Shown: positions 21,729 through 32,669 of the stretch, in pieces
Layout: each line of letters starts with the position of its first letter
Numbering within the stretch: the stretch's first letter is position 1
From: Trichostrongylus colubriformis
Lineage: Eukaryota; Nematoda; Chromadorea; Rhabditida; Trichostrongylidae
NCBI GenBank assembly: GCA_963978905.1
Contig: OZ022258.1
Span: 43,384,591 to 43,448,590 of the forward strand
Reading direction: 5' to 3'
DNA length: 64,000 bases
The notes under the pieces: generated by a model
What the model saw: only the letters and a program-made list of their open reading frames with translations
The model's database searches: none
What the model was told of the DNA's origin: nothing
Translations under genes and position numbers: made by a program

Positions 21729-22179
21729 TAGGATTCATAGTTTATATATTGGTGTATATTATTGGGAATTCCACCTGTACCACATATTTTTTCGGGTTTT
21801 TGCGTCCATTTAGTTGTATATTGGTGATTAGTAATCAAAAAATCAAAAAATGCTAATTTGATGGGTTCTGTGCAAAAAGAGGGGGGGGGTCGTATTGGGG
21901 CCCCCTTTTCGGTGGGGGGTCGTATTTTTTGAAAATTTTCCTCAACTGGACGCTTGACCCTGGATGAGAGTCGTAATGGCAGAGGTCAGCGATCGTTTCA
22001 GGCTACATGATAAGCTGAACGTGCCGCCGGCTGACACGATTATGTAAGAAAATATGGTTGATGAGTGATCAAAATAAAAATTACAGTAATAAAATAATTA
22101 GTAATGCTATGCAATCGGCAGTAGTTAGTGATAGTGATACGGTAGAGATTATGTATATTGGATATCGGAAGGGGGTTGA

Positions 22180-22270
22180 ATTTGGGTCCTTGTTGAGGGG
22201 AGAGGCCGTACTGAAGCGAGTATTTCTCAAGACACCTGGGTGTGCTCAGACGACGTTTCCCCGTGACCCA
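22180..22270. repeat. Degenerate repeat shared with 10500-10700
   Basis: See the entry at 10500. Shares TACTGAAGCGAGTATTTCTC and GACACCTGGGTGTGCT with small changes. Confidence 0.3.
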
Positions 22271-22614
22271 ACCTAAATGGACAGTCTCGACGCATATCAC
22301 ACCTTCCTAATAATCTAATCAGGTAATTGAGGCAGAAGTCCCATGATCTTACGCTATCTCTCCTACAGCTATACCTTTGAAAAAGAAAACAACTCTTCAA
22401 TCTGACGCCACTACTGCATTTTCACTAGAAATGAAGCTTTAACTGTTTTGCTAGATCAAACGTAATAAAGCAACGGAAAAAGAAATTTATCTGCCTTGGA
22501 TGAAGTGAATGTCGTTCTTCGGATGTTCGTTCGAATCCTAACTGTTGCTAAGACTATTAAAATAATGCCCAGTATGAGCAGCGATCCGTGCATGCAACTC
22601 AAGGGGGTGTAGGT

Positions 22615-22832
22615 TGGAACACACGAATCTAGGCCGTGACCCTGTAACAGCCTGTGGCCTTTGACCTAAGCCTTAAATAATTCAGACAATTTGTTCATGT
22701 AGATCGTGTCCTCCTTGCAAGTCTGTTCCGTTGTATAGTCAAATTGTCTGAATTATTCATGTCACAGGGCAAAGGCCACAGGCTGCCATAGGGTCACGGC
22801 CTAGATTCGTGTGTCCCAACCGTCAAAACCCC
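22615..22832. mobile_element. MITE family J, copy 1, with 9-bp target duplication
   Basis: A palindromic element starting GGGTGTAGGTTGGAACACAC and ending GTGTGTCCCAACCGTCAAAA, flanked by the identical nonamer AACTCAAGG (22606-22614 and 22833-22841). Inner arms mirror CTAGGCCGTGACCCT and AATAATTCAGACAATTTG. Nine-base duplications are typical of Mutator-like elements. Copy 2 is at 47428-47675. Confidence 0.8.
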
Positions 22833-23192
22833 AACTCAAGGTACAGTAGGAGTCGGTGGAAATCTGTAGTGAAGAAAGAGAGGAAGAATGTTTTTACGGG
22901 CACTTCACGCTTTTTTGGCCAAATATGTAAGACCTATGACGCTTACGAGTATCTTACTCTCGAGGTAAATAATTTCGTAAGTTATCAGAGTAATCTTTCA
23001 TAATCATGCGATTATTTTTTCCAGCAGAAATATTCTACAAAAAAAGGACTTTCGCCGTGCTCATCGGATTACTGACCAAAGAGCGAGAGCTATTTTTGAA
23101 GTAGATACGTGAATATTTTACTCCCTGTTGCCTTTTGTATGGTTGCATGTGTGCTCTTTTGTTCATTTTAACTATAGGCTGTGAGACATGTA

Positions 23193-23687
23193 CAATAGCG
23201 CTCAAAAGTCTTCGGCCAAAACTTTCTTGCCATCACTTTTTTCTACTTGACCAAATTTGACAAAATTTCACTATGTGGTGCCTGACCCCATTTCCAACAT
23301 TTCCTTGTACTTGAGTATCGCTTGACACTTTTCATGGTTTTTTATAAAAATTTACAACAAGACCACCGAAAAAAAGTAAAATGCTTGGTCAAGAAAAACG
23401 GATTTCTTTACAAAATTAAAACGAGCAGGCCTCAGAGAACATTAATATTCTGTAGAAGGACCACGGCTTCTGATGACAGCGGCACAGCGGGACGCCATAG
23501 GGATGGCACTCCGAAAACAAAAAAAAAATTCATAAAACCACGCAACCTACAAAATAGTATATTAAATATGCAGTGTCTCCAAGTACAGCATGCCGAAATT
23601 TCTCTCAAATCGCTGCAGTTGCAAAAAAGTTATAAGCGAAAAACCCAAGTGAAAGACCATTTCGCCGAAGACTTTTGAGCGCTACTG
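23193..23687. mobile_element. Tc1/mariner-type MITE, TA target
   Basis: TA-flanked, with ends CAATAGCGCTCAAAAGTCTT and the complement AAGACTTTTGAGCGCTACTG. The inner sequence is AT-rich with no transposase motif. 495 bp. Confidence 0.75.
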
Positions 23688-24030
23688 TATGTACCGCCGA
23701 TGTCCTCCTAGCACATCGTCGGCTGGCCGATGAAGCATTGGCGTCTCCCGAAGGCTTGTCATGGATGTTTTAACCCCATGGCTGATCACCTGCTGCGACC
23801 TCGCACATTGCCTCGTTGGTAACGATTTTACTGAGTGAATCCAGGGCAAATCAACGTCCAAAAGCGACCGAAAAATTGAGTAAGTCACACTACACTGTTC
23901 AAAGAAAAACAATCATCAACGACAGTGGAACGAAATAAGGAGGTTCACATGATCACTAGACCCAGTTAGGTTTGGAGCTGTGTGCTCATCTCAGCCGAAT
24001 AAGCAGTGTACACCCACGTACCGAGCAAAA

Positions 24031-24271
24031 GGCTGTGTAACGTTATGTCAGGATTGTCGCACGACGACGAGCGGCGTGCGACGCAGTCTGTGCGAGCTAT
24101 GCGCGTCACAGTTGTTGGGTCTCAGGACAATTACACGGAAATGCTATGGGGGCGATACGCAGTTGACTTGTAATCGCTCCGGGACCAAACAACATGGCGC
24201 CTTTAGTTCGTCCACCCTGCTTCGCTTGCGACATGCCGCGGTGCGACAATCCTGACATAAGGGTACACACC
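24031..24271. mobile_element. MITE family E, copy 2
   Basis: Ends GGCTGTGTAACGTTATGTCA and TGACATAAGGGTACACACC. The flanks carry the direct repeat CGAGCAAAA on both sides (24022-24030 and 24274-24282), a 9-bp target duplication. Confidence 0.8.
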
Positions 24272-24935
24272 ACGAGCAAAATGGCCTCATACAACCCCTC
24301 CTCTCGACAGAGACCCAAATACGATCTCCTTTTCAATATCGATGTACTAACCTCTACAGTATCAGTAACTACTGCCAATTGCATAGCATTACTAAGTATT
24401 TTTATTGCTATTAATAAACAAGTATTAATATTTTTATTGCTATTAAGTTTGAATATTTTTATCTCTATAATTTTTTGTGTTGATCACTCAAATTTAACCA
24501 AATTTTCCTACATAACCGGGCCAACCGACAGCACGTTGTGCTTACCATCTAGCGTAGGACCACTGTTGCGCTCTGCCATAACTACTCCCCCCCCCCCCCA
24601 TCCCGCCAGTCAGATGCGCGACTGTAGTAAGAAGGAATCTCCAACTCCCGCTGTTTTCTGCAGATAAGATAGCATAGAATACAGTAGCTTCTGAAAATTC
24701 TCGCCGTCTCCCTCAATCCTATAGCGAACTCTTACTGTAGCTTTGGATTGTACATGCATAGCCAGAAATGCATGCAGTATGTCCCAAAAAGAGAATGTGA
24801 GCCGGTGAGACAGTTCGTCGGTCCATTGTGCATAAGGGCGAATAACCCAATGCAGCTGTATGGCATGCTCGCGCGAAGGAGGTTGCCTTCCGGTTAATGT
24901 TACGCGGGAACTGTCGTGGAGAAACTGGACGACTA

Positions 24936-25432
24936 ACAAAGGAAGGTATTTTACTTCCCATGGAACTTTGAAATGAGACCCGAGGGGATCGATAGAGTAT
25001 GTAGTAGTGAGTACGCTGAGTATGAGCTTCGAACGCTGATTATAACTGTGAAAACCAAAATTGCTACCTGGCATTCTGAAGCGAGTTACGATGGGTCAAA
25101 GTTTGCCTGTGACACCTCATTGGCGAGGCATTTTGCCATCAGGAAGGCCGTTGCTAAGCCCAATCACCCACGAACCCAACCCCGCAGATCTGGAACACTA
25201 CCAGTAAGCCACTGTGGTCAATTCTGGCTATCCAACAGTCCTGCTGATGGCAAAGTGCCTCGCCAATGAGATGTCACAGGCAAGTCACAGGCAAACTTTG
25301 ACCCATCGTAACTCGCTTCAGGATGCCAGGTAGCAATTTTAGTTTTCACAGTTATAAACAGCGTTCGAACTCTATCGGTCACCCCGGGTCTCATTTCAAA
25401 GTTCCATGGGAAGTAAAATACCTTCCCTTGTA
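24936..25432. mobile_element. Family H, copy 2 (deletion derivative)
   Basis: The same arms as 14847-15937 (GGTATTTTACTTCCCATGGA...GTCAAAGTTTGCCTGTGAC) but separated by only about 100 bp of unique sequence. It is essentially a 500-bp palindrome. Confidence 0.75.
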
Positions 25433-25996
25433 AGGCCCTTTAGAGTTCCTGGCTGTAAGCGACCGAAGAATTGAGTAAGTCACACTACACTATGGCCTCC
25501 ACGAGTGGACTGCTGTTCGATATCATAACCCGATGGAAAGAGCTTCTAATGCATTTCACTAGTCAAGCCTTGAGATCAACTGCTAATATTAAACGAGCAA
25601 GGCGTTGGAAGACAACCAGGACACCAGAAAATCTCTGTGTGGTACTAGTGCAGAACTAAAAGCCCAGTTTGTGATATCTCGGGTACTTTGTGTCTATTCG
25701 TAAGCAGATAGCTCCGTTCACATTTCCAAAGGTCGTACCCTTATCACGGTGCGAATCTGAATACAAGATAAAATAGAGAGAGTTGGGATAATAAACGAAA
25801 CGCTGTTGAATGAATTCATCAAGTGAAAAGTTGTCCAAGCGTATTCTTTTGGACTGCGATCTCATTAGAGCCTAAGGTCGAGGAAGCTTTAGTTTTCGAG
25901 TTTCTGAAGATTGTCTGTGATTTTTTTCTTCTTATGTGGTCTTTAGCTTTCCCAGAGTCTTTGAGGGTGATGACCCAACAAAGATTATCGTGAACG

Positions 25997-26953
25997 ATGT
26001 CTCTGAGAGAAAGGATAGCTTTTGAACTCCCAGTAGCAAGTGCATTATTTAGTAAGTTGCAAATGCATAAAAGCATGAAGGATGAAGTTTTTGGCGTCAA
26101 TCTATCCCTTCTGTTGATTGCGCCGCGCATTCTAGTACCATTCGAAATCATGGTAGCAGGTGAGTGCGATTTGGCCTACACAATTACTTGAGGGTGCCAG
26201 CCGATGTACAAGTCAGTGTTGTTTTCACCCTTCCAGAAAAGTCTGGTACCAATTCACTGGTGAGTGTGGAGCAAATAGTCTTTGGGTACAAAAATTTGAA
26301 CTGCGCTCTGCCCGCTGACGACTGTTCGTATGTGCTCATCAGGAACGCGAATGATCGGTCGTTCTTTCCATTCCTGCTTTTGAACGAAAGAAATTTCTCG
26401 GTCCTTACCGTGTTTCTGTTGATGCAATGTATCTTGCGGAGTGATTTCGAGGGGAATTAAAATCATAGATTCACGGTGGACTTCTGTAAACCCATGACTT
26501 CCGTGGAGGCGTGCGTCTGTTTTTGTGAGGGAGAGCGAAGTATCACCGATCATGGATGGTAATATTTACTTGATGGACTGAGTTGATGTTCTTGCAGTAA
26601 ATTTTATCTTTTTCTAATGAATGGACCCATTTCTAAATGGATCCTTATTCACTAAGTGAATATTTTCAATTTGTTGTTAGCAGAGCTGAGAGCAGCGGAT
26701 ATTTCCACACGCAAGAATGAGGATATGTTTGCGAAGAGTGTCGAGCTAAGCGAGGTTAAAAAGGGATTCATGCTTCCTTTCAAGTGAGTTGCACCTATGC
26801 ATTGCCACGCGATCGTATGGCTGCATAAAATTAAGAAACACATACATAGAATCAAGGAAATAAAGTAGTCATTTTATAGAATACGGTGATAGATGGCAAG
26901 TTTCTGAAAATGAACGAGAGCCGGCGATTCTGTTCATAGTGGGGCTAACCTAA
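25997..26953 (+). CDS. Putative three-exon gene, unknown 107-residue product
   Basis: Exons 25997-26159, 26684-26783 and 26893-26953 join in frame. Phases run 1 then 2, with donors GCAG|GTGAGT and CAA|GTGAGT and acceptors TTGTTGTTAGCAG and CGGTGATAG. The product starts MSLRERIAFELPVASALF and continues KLQMHKSMKDEVFGVN, then LRAADISTRKNEDMFAKSVE, LSEVKKGFMLPFK, and ends EREPAILFIVGLT before TAA. A hydrophobic stretch (VNLSLLLIAPRILVPFEIMV) lies at about residues 31-50 and could span a membrane. The first ATG is preceded by an in-frame stop. Intron 1 contains a SINE fragment (26183-26262). No family recognised. Long antisense frames across intron 1 and exon 1 are taken as shadows. Confidence 0.4.
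26183..26262 (-). repeat. SINE S2 fragment, inverted
   Basis: Reverse complement of the tail region of the SINE at 28950: GCCAGCCGATGTACAAGTCA then TCTGGTACC. The tRNA head is missing. Confidence 0.65.
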
Positions 26954-28424
26954 TGAACATTTTACGAAATGTTGAAGCTATTGCCAAAGAAAACGGGTTA
27001 GTTCCAACGCCCGATCTAATAGAAAAACAATAAAAATTCCGAATTATTCAAATTGAAGTCAAATTATTCTGAAACAATGACAGATTCCCGAAGCAAATTG
27101 CAGACGTTCCACAAAAAAGTACCAAGCAACTGTCGAATGAGCATTCGACCTTTACATGGGCTAATCACAAGAATTCATTCACATTTAACGAGAAGAGTGG
27201 CTCATGGTAACCCAAAAAGTCCTACAGTACCAACGCCACGCCCCGACAGATGGTACCAAACCTGTGGCATTTTTCGACATTACTGTAGTAACTAATGAGA
27301 GTCTGGCGATTAGCTCATTAACCTATAAAGTCAAGTTAAATGTACAAGTACAGCTGAAGGCTTATACGTAATTAATGAATTATTGAGCTCACGGAATTAG
27401 CCTATTATACTACAATAATCTTTCTGAATGCCACAAAAGCTTTTGAAAAGCGCCATACTTCCTCATCATTGTGAAAGTACCTTTCGACTGTGAACCGATC
27501 AGCATTCACAAGAACATATTATTCTAATAAGTTCAAGCCTTCATTATATAACTGCAACGAAATGGCACGTTTTATAGAAGCACCAACTATTTTTGCGAGG
27601 CGAAAAAACGATTTTCGAATGTGAAAATGTTCCAGAGTATCGCGAACTACAGTGGTAAACCACCACCTTCACTCGTCAAATAGTATAGTGCATAGAAATG
27701 AAAAGATAGTTCAGAGAATTTTGGTTAGATTTTAGATTTTCTGAAAATTGAGATGAGTCTTCTGATGATCAGAAACATATAGATCAGTGAAAAGCAAAAA
27801 CAGTGCGCTGGATACATCTCTAAATGGCAAATCTCATCAGAAGCATGGGCGAAAATGGAGAGGTTCCAGTTCCGCTCAAATTTTCTTGTAAAGACCATTC
27901 AATTTATATCCGACTTAGAAGAAATACGATGGCGTTGCGAAGCGTGTATGCTTCTAGGGGACTCCAGGGGGAAGGCGTTGGTGGGAAGGCTCAATGACGA
28001 CGTCGACTTAGCACCACCCAATTCCATACTGTAATAAAAACCACTGTAATACCTCTCTGTTGATCCATCATGACCTGCAGAGGCAAGCATGGGTAGAGGT
28101 TTATTGGGTGTTAGTCGTACTTTGAGCTGGAAGATGGGGGACTGTAGCTCCCAAAAATCGTCGACAGTTCGTGGATTTCTAGACGGTTTGTGTGGAATTT
28201 TTGCACCGATGAAACTCGTTAGACTCACCATCGCACTCACCACGGCATTTGAGCCCGTCGAACAATTTTGAACAAATTGAGCCCGCTCACCAGACATTTG
28301 AGCCTTGAAAAGTCGTCAATTGATAGCCCTCAGCATTAGGTAGCAGTGGTACGATTACCTAGTTTTTTTTTAGGGAGGCACTTCGTATATAGGAATAGGT
28401 AGCGTTGGAAAGGTCAACCGAAGA
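26954..28424. other. No supported feature
   Basis: AT-rich. A 132-codon antisense frame at 27899-28297 lacks convincing splice context or motifs, so I do not call it. Confidence 0.35.
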
Positions 28425-28481
28425 GGGGCCGTATTTCTCCGAAAATTTCCTTGCTGGATCCTAAAATTGACCCTGATAGCA
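28425..28481. repeat. Decayed end of hAT-like family
   Basis: GAGGGGCCGTATTT...GAAAATTTCC...TTGACCCTG parallels the right end of the element at 18999-21962. No matching left end is found. Confidence 0.4.
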
Positions 28482-28949
28482 TGTTGCTCACTGGTCACCA
28501 TCAAACTTGTTTGCTAGTGCTGATTAGAGGGGTTAAATTCACAAATTAGCCAACACAACAAGAACAACTACAACAACAGCTATTGCTGTGTCATGTTCAT
28601 ATCACTTCCAACACCATTCTAAGGTTTCTTATCGCACATGGTTGAGAGGAACATCTGGATGTTGGCATGGTCGAGCGAACTTTGGCACAGAATTATGAGT
28701 TTTCTGGAAATATTGTTTAACAGGCCCGAATGCCGTGGTGAGTTTGATGGTGGGTCTAACAAGGCTATCGCACTCTCCCCAAGGTACAGCATGAGTAAGT
28801 CCACGTTGGTACGAAACCCTCTATCAAAATTAGCCATACCGTCCTCTCATTCTCTTCTTCTCTTTGACTCCACAGCGAACACAAGAATTATGGTCATGTG
28901 AGAGAGAGCTGATAGAGTATTAATGTATATATTACTATAAATGGCGGAG

Positions 28950-29235
28950 GTGGTGTAGTGACACGTGGTGCACACCCCACTTTCATGGTGCGGGGATCAA
29001 ATCCCGCATCAACGCCCGCCCAGGCCAACCAAGCCTTCCATCCCTCCGGCGTAGGCAAATCGGTACCAGACTCGTCTGGGAGGATAAAAGCACTGACTTG
29101 TACATCGGCTGGCCACCGCAAGTCATTGTGCAGGCCACATCACATTCACCAGCCATCACGAACGACAGAATGTGCGGCGCATCCCGCAGAAAATATTGAT
29201 TAACGCCAAGAACTTTATCCTTTTATCCTTTATAT
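28950..29235 (+). mobile_element. tRNA-derived SINE S2, copy 1
   Basis: The head is tRNA-like: A-box region GGTGGTGTAGTGACACGTGG and B-box-like GGGGATCAAATCCCGC. A body follows with ACTTGTACATCGGCTGGCC and a tail TTTATCCTTTTATCCTTTAT. A second copy starts at 31075. Confidence 0.75.
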
Positions 29236-29715
29236 ACTATATGATTACTATACATAGATACAGAACAACGCATATCCACCAATGCATGATGGTCAAATTC
29301 AGCGCACACGATCCCTCTCGGTCTATTGAAATATGAAATTTCGTCAGGGTCGTTTCGATACCCTTACATGCCCCGTTCACATACTCACTGTGGCACTGCC
29401 CTTAGATTCAATACCTTTGCTTACTAAACGTGCAATAGCGCTGTCAGGAAGTCCAGTGAATGCTTGACCGATGGATGGCTACCTCCTTTTCAGATGTGGT
29501 GATGTCACTGACCCATCGTGCATCGCTTTCATCACTTTTCATCGTTCAACGCGTTGAGAGTTCCGATTCTATTCGCATTAATACGCAATCTGTCACGTTA
29601 GTACAGCAGCACAGCGATTCATTAAAAACACGCCTAATCTTCAGCACAGATCGAATTCTGTGTCGAACCTTTTTACAACATTGAAAAACTCTCGTTCCTC
29701 CTCGACATTGCTTGG

Positions 29716-29788
29716 ATGAGCACCTTGATTTTGGTGATTTATTTCCTTACACTCTGTTATCGTAGCAGAAATCGTGTGACGTTGCAAA
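29716..29788 (+). CDS. Possible first exon with signal anchor
   Basis: ATG followed by a strongly hydrophobic run (MSTLILVIYFLTLCYR) then RNRVTLQ and a donor A|GTAAAT. No downstream exon could be joined with confidence, so this may be chance. Confidence 0.2.
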
Positions 29789-30284
29789 GTAAATTTTCCG
29801 ATAAAAGCGTTTTTCCCATGGGAGTGGATGAGATGGGAACTGAATATTTGCTGAAATTTTGAAATTTCATGCGAGTACAGCTGTCACAGATGGACTGTCT
29901 GGTAAATATGGGACTGAGATCCTATTGCCAGGCTTCTTCTAATCAATTGTTCCCAGCCATTTCGAATACGGTCAAGGCTTTCAGCTTCAGAGCTTAGCTC
30001 GTTTGTGCACGTCTCGAATAACAGGCACATTCAGAAACAGCGGAGCTTCAGTTTCCGTGGCACTGGTGGAATTGGAATAGGTTCAGTAGTATCTGTGACA
30101 GAAATCTGCGTGAAAGTTTCAGTCAGTCTCGCAAAAATTCTGACCCCGCAAAGACTTGAAGTTGTGTTCCGATGCTTGCTCAGATGCAACTTTTTCACCA
30201 TGAGGGAAGCTTCCGAGTATATCAAAAAGAGGGAAAAATTCGCTTACCGGGAGCTCTTAACGGCTTTGAAGAGGGAAAGAGGAG

Positions 30285-30690
30285 TAGGGGAAAAGATCGC
30301 TCCGAAGCGAACATTAGAGGATAGAAGTGATAGTCGGTGGAGAAACTAGGATTCGAAAGCGCGACATTGTGGTCTGTAGTCGTATCTCACGCGCATCTCT
30401 TTGAACTGCAGCATCACCTTTCCGAGTTGCTGTGGATGATGTCATCTGTCGTCTCGTAGGGAGTATTTCCTTCATTCATGATGATGTGAAATAAGTGAGA
30501 CAACAAACGGCAACAAGCAAGTGAATTATTGAATGGGAGGAGAAGGGAAATAGTAAAAAAAAGGTGTTCGGGATTGAAAAATTTATTGAATTTACACTCA
30601 ACGTCTTAGCGAGGTGTCGTGTGTGCTATGTCTGCGGTCCAACGATCTGCAAGCGTTACGGTAGGCTTTGCTGTAGGCCAAAGTCTTTGA
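30285..30690 (+). repeat. Dispersed repeat family D, copy 3
   Basis: GCGAACATTAGAGGATAGAA, AAGCGCGACATTGTGG, CACCTTTCCGAGTTGCT, ATGTCATCTGTCGTCTCG, GATGTGAAATAAGTGAG, then CGAGGTGTCGTGTG in the same order as copy 1. Confidence 0.65.
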
Positions 30691-32660
30691 AAAGGGGCTG
30701 TGCCGTTACTACCTACGCTGTGACAAGTGAAACAGGTTACCATGCTCTTGTTATCCCTCCCTCCTTGATCCCTTCTTCCGTTTGAATATTATATTTTCTA
30801 TTCTGTTTCTTATCTGTGCGTTTTAATGTCGATGGTACCTGTTCCCTTTTGAAAGTCATCACAGATTGTTTCTCTCACAGGTATTTCTTGCATGTAATAA
30901 AACTGAAAATTTGTTAGATGAGTGGAAAGAGAAAGAGAGCCTCGACGTCATCACACAACGTCACACACTTCCGTAGACCCGACTACCGGCTACACAACGA
31001 TGAATAGAGAACACGTACTCCCAATTCTCACTTCCTCCTTACCCATTTCAGTACCTTTAGGTCACAAGGGCGAAGGTTGTGTAGTGACAGGTGGCGGGCA
31101 CTCTCAGTCTCATGTTGCGGAGATCGAATCCCGCATCCCTTCCGGGTAAATGGATCGGCAGAAAATTCGTGTGAAAAGATAAATCACTGAACTATACACT
31201 GGCTGGCCCACGCAGCTGTATGTATGCGCCGAATCGCCTTCACCTGACAGATTCTCAATGAAACCAAAATGCATGACGCATACCAACAGGGCATTGATTA
31301 GCGCAAAATCTCTACCTTTTCTTATGCTTTAACATAATACGGATAACAAATATTATGCCCCAAAATCCGTTTTTGATGCTCTTTCACAAAATCATGGCTT
31401 ATTAAATAGACTTATGTTGAAAAAAGGCCTACCGAGGCATCTCGCGCTGACTAAAGTTATGTCAAAAGAAGTGGGCGAGAGGAATGCGAAAATGAGATAA
31501 TAATAAATAAATAAATAAAAAATTTCATGGTTTTCACATAAACGGCACAAAAATAACCGCCTAAATTTGTATGAAAGGTTTCACCATGTTTTTCGTCTTC
31601 TATGGCCTATGGACTTTCCCAAGTCTTCCGCATGTTTTTATCTTTCTAAGTCGTCTCTTGCATTAATTCTTCAATTTGTACTCTATTGAACACAAGTGTT
31701 GCAAAAGATAAGTTACAGATCGAGCGATTGTTAATCGAAAGGGTGTACACGGTCTCTTCACCTTTATAACGGTTCAGTAGGTCAGACAGGGAGCTACGGC
31801 CACAAATCACTTATTTGCGGATATTGTCATGGGGGCCCCTCACAGGTTTGAGGAATAGCCCAAAAATTTTCTCCTTTTGCTTTGAACTAGTATTATGATG
31901 TTGTAAGATTGTGTGACTGTAATAAAATCTTGAAAAATCCGAGGTTATCATAGGAAATGGATCTGCTGTGGACCTACAGTAGAATCGATGGCCATACAAT
32001 ATAGCAACATTTCAATTGCACAAAGCAGTTAATTCGTTTGTAGTAGTAATGTTTCTGGGCTAATTTAACGACCCAAATAGATCCTCTTCCTATGAGACGT
32101 TTTTGGTGAGGTCCACGAATCTGTGAAGTGTATGGAAAAGTGAACCTTTGTTGGTCACTCTCTATTCATTAGATTCATTGCGGGTTAATGGAATAGCTCC
32201 TTGGGTATCATAAAGATATAGGGGGCATATTAGGCGAAAGCGCCGAAAGTTCCTTGTATGACTTCGCGAAATTCTTAAGCCGAGATAAAGTACTATAAAA
32301 GTTATTCACAGGCTACCTTCACGCAAAAATCCTATCAGTTTGTTTCAAGGGGAACGGAAGTAAATAGGGGACCACAGCGTGATAAAACAGTAATCAGGGG
32401 ATTAAGAGACACATGACGCACAGCACAACAAGGATTACTCAAGCACACTCTATAATAAGAGGACCGGCGGTAAAATAAGCTCAGCTTCGACGGTCACGCT
32501 TTTGTTCCTCTCGGAAGCACTTTATGTCACTGTTGAATCATGATCATTTGGAAAAATGAAGTTTCTACAAATAGAGAAGTAGCCGACTTCAAAGTACTGT
32601 TAATACAGTTGCAAGCAGCGATCCATACGAAAAACGTGTGAAAAACTAAACAAAGCGCTT
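30691..32660. other. SINE copy (see 31075) in otherwise featureless sequence
   Basis: Apart from the SINE and a short (AAAT)n tract at 31500-31520, I see no supported gene or repeat. Confidence 0.35.
31075..31330 (+). mobile_element. tRNA-derived SINE S2, copy 2
   Basis: The head GGTTGTGTAGTGACAGGTGG plus B box GGAGATCGAATCCCGC, then ACTATACACTGGCTGGCCC and a TACCTTTTCTTATGC tail, parallel to 28950-29235. Confidence 0.7.
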
Positions 32661-32669
32661 TCATAGACA

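Larger units (their letters stand above)
18999..21962. mobile_element. hAT-like DNA transposon with perfect 8-bp target duplication
   Basis: The ends are CAGGGTCAAGCCTCCGTTGA and the complement TCAACTGGACGCTTGACCCTG. They are flanked by the identical octamer GATGAGAG at 18991-18998 and 21963-21970. A CAGGG terminus with an 8-bp duplication is the signature of the hAT superfamily (family knowledge). Both subterminal regions carry GGGGGGTCGTATT. Minus the nested Tc1-like element (20148-21728), about 1.38 kb is original. It contains one good ORF (19192-19557) but no recognisable hAT transposase, so this is probably a non-autonomous derivative. Confidence 0.75.

Noticed and set aside
25819..26151. 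110-codon minus-strand frame
   Set aside because: It is complementary to the better spliced plus-strand exon 25997-26159. Regarded as a shadow, though not excluded.
26254..26553. 99-codon minus frame (and a 98-codon plus frame) between exons of the 25997-26953 model
   Set aside because: Both strands are open in register. The plus-strand splice chain skips this interval, and no motif favours either reading. Kept only as intron sequence.
27899..28297. 132-codon minus-strand frame considered as a retroelement gag remnant
   Set aside because: No zinc knuckle, protease or RT nearby and no splice evidence.
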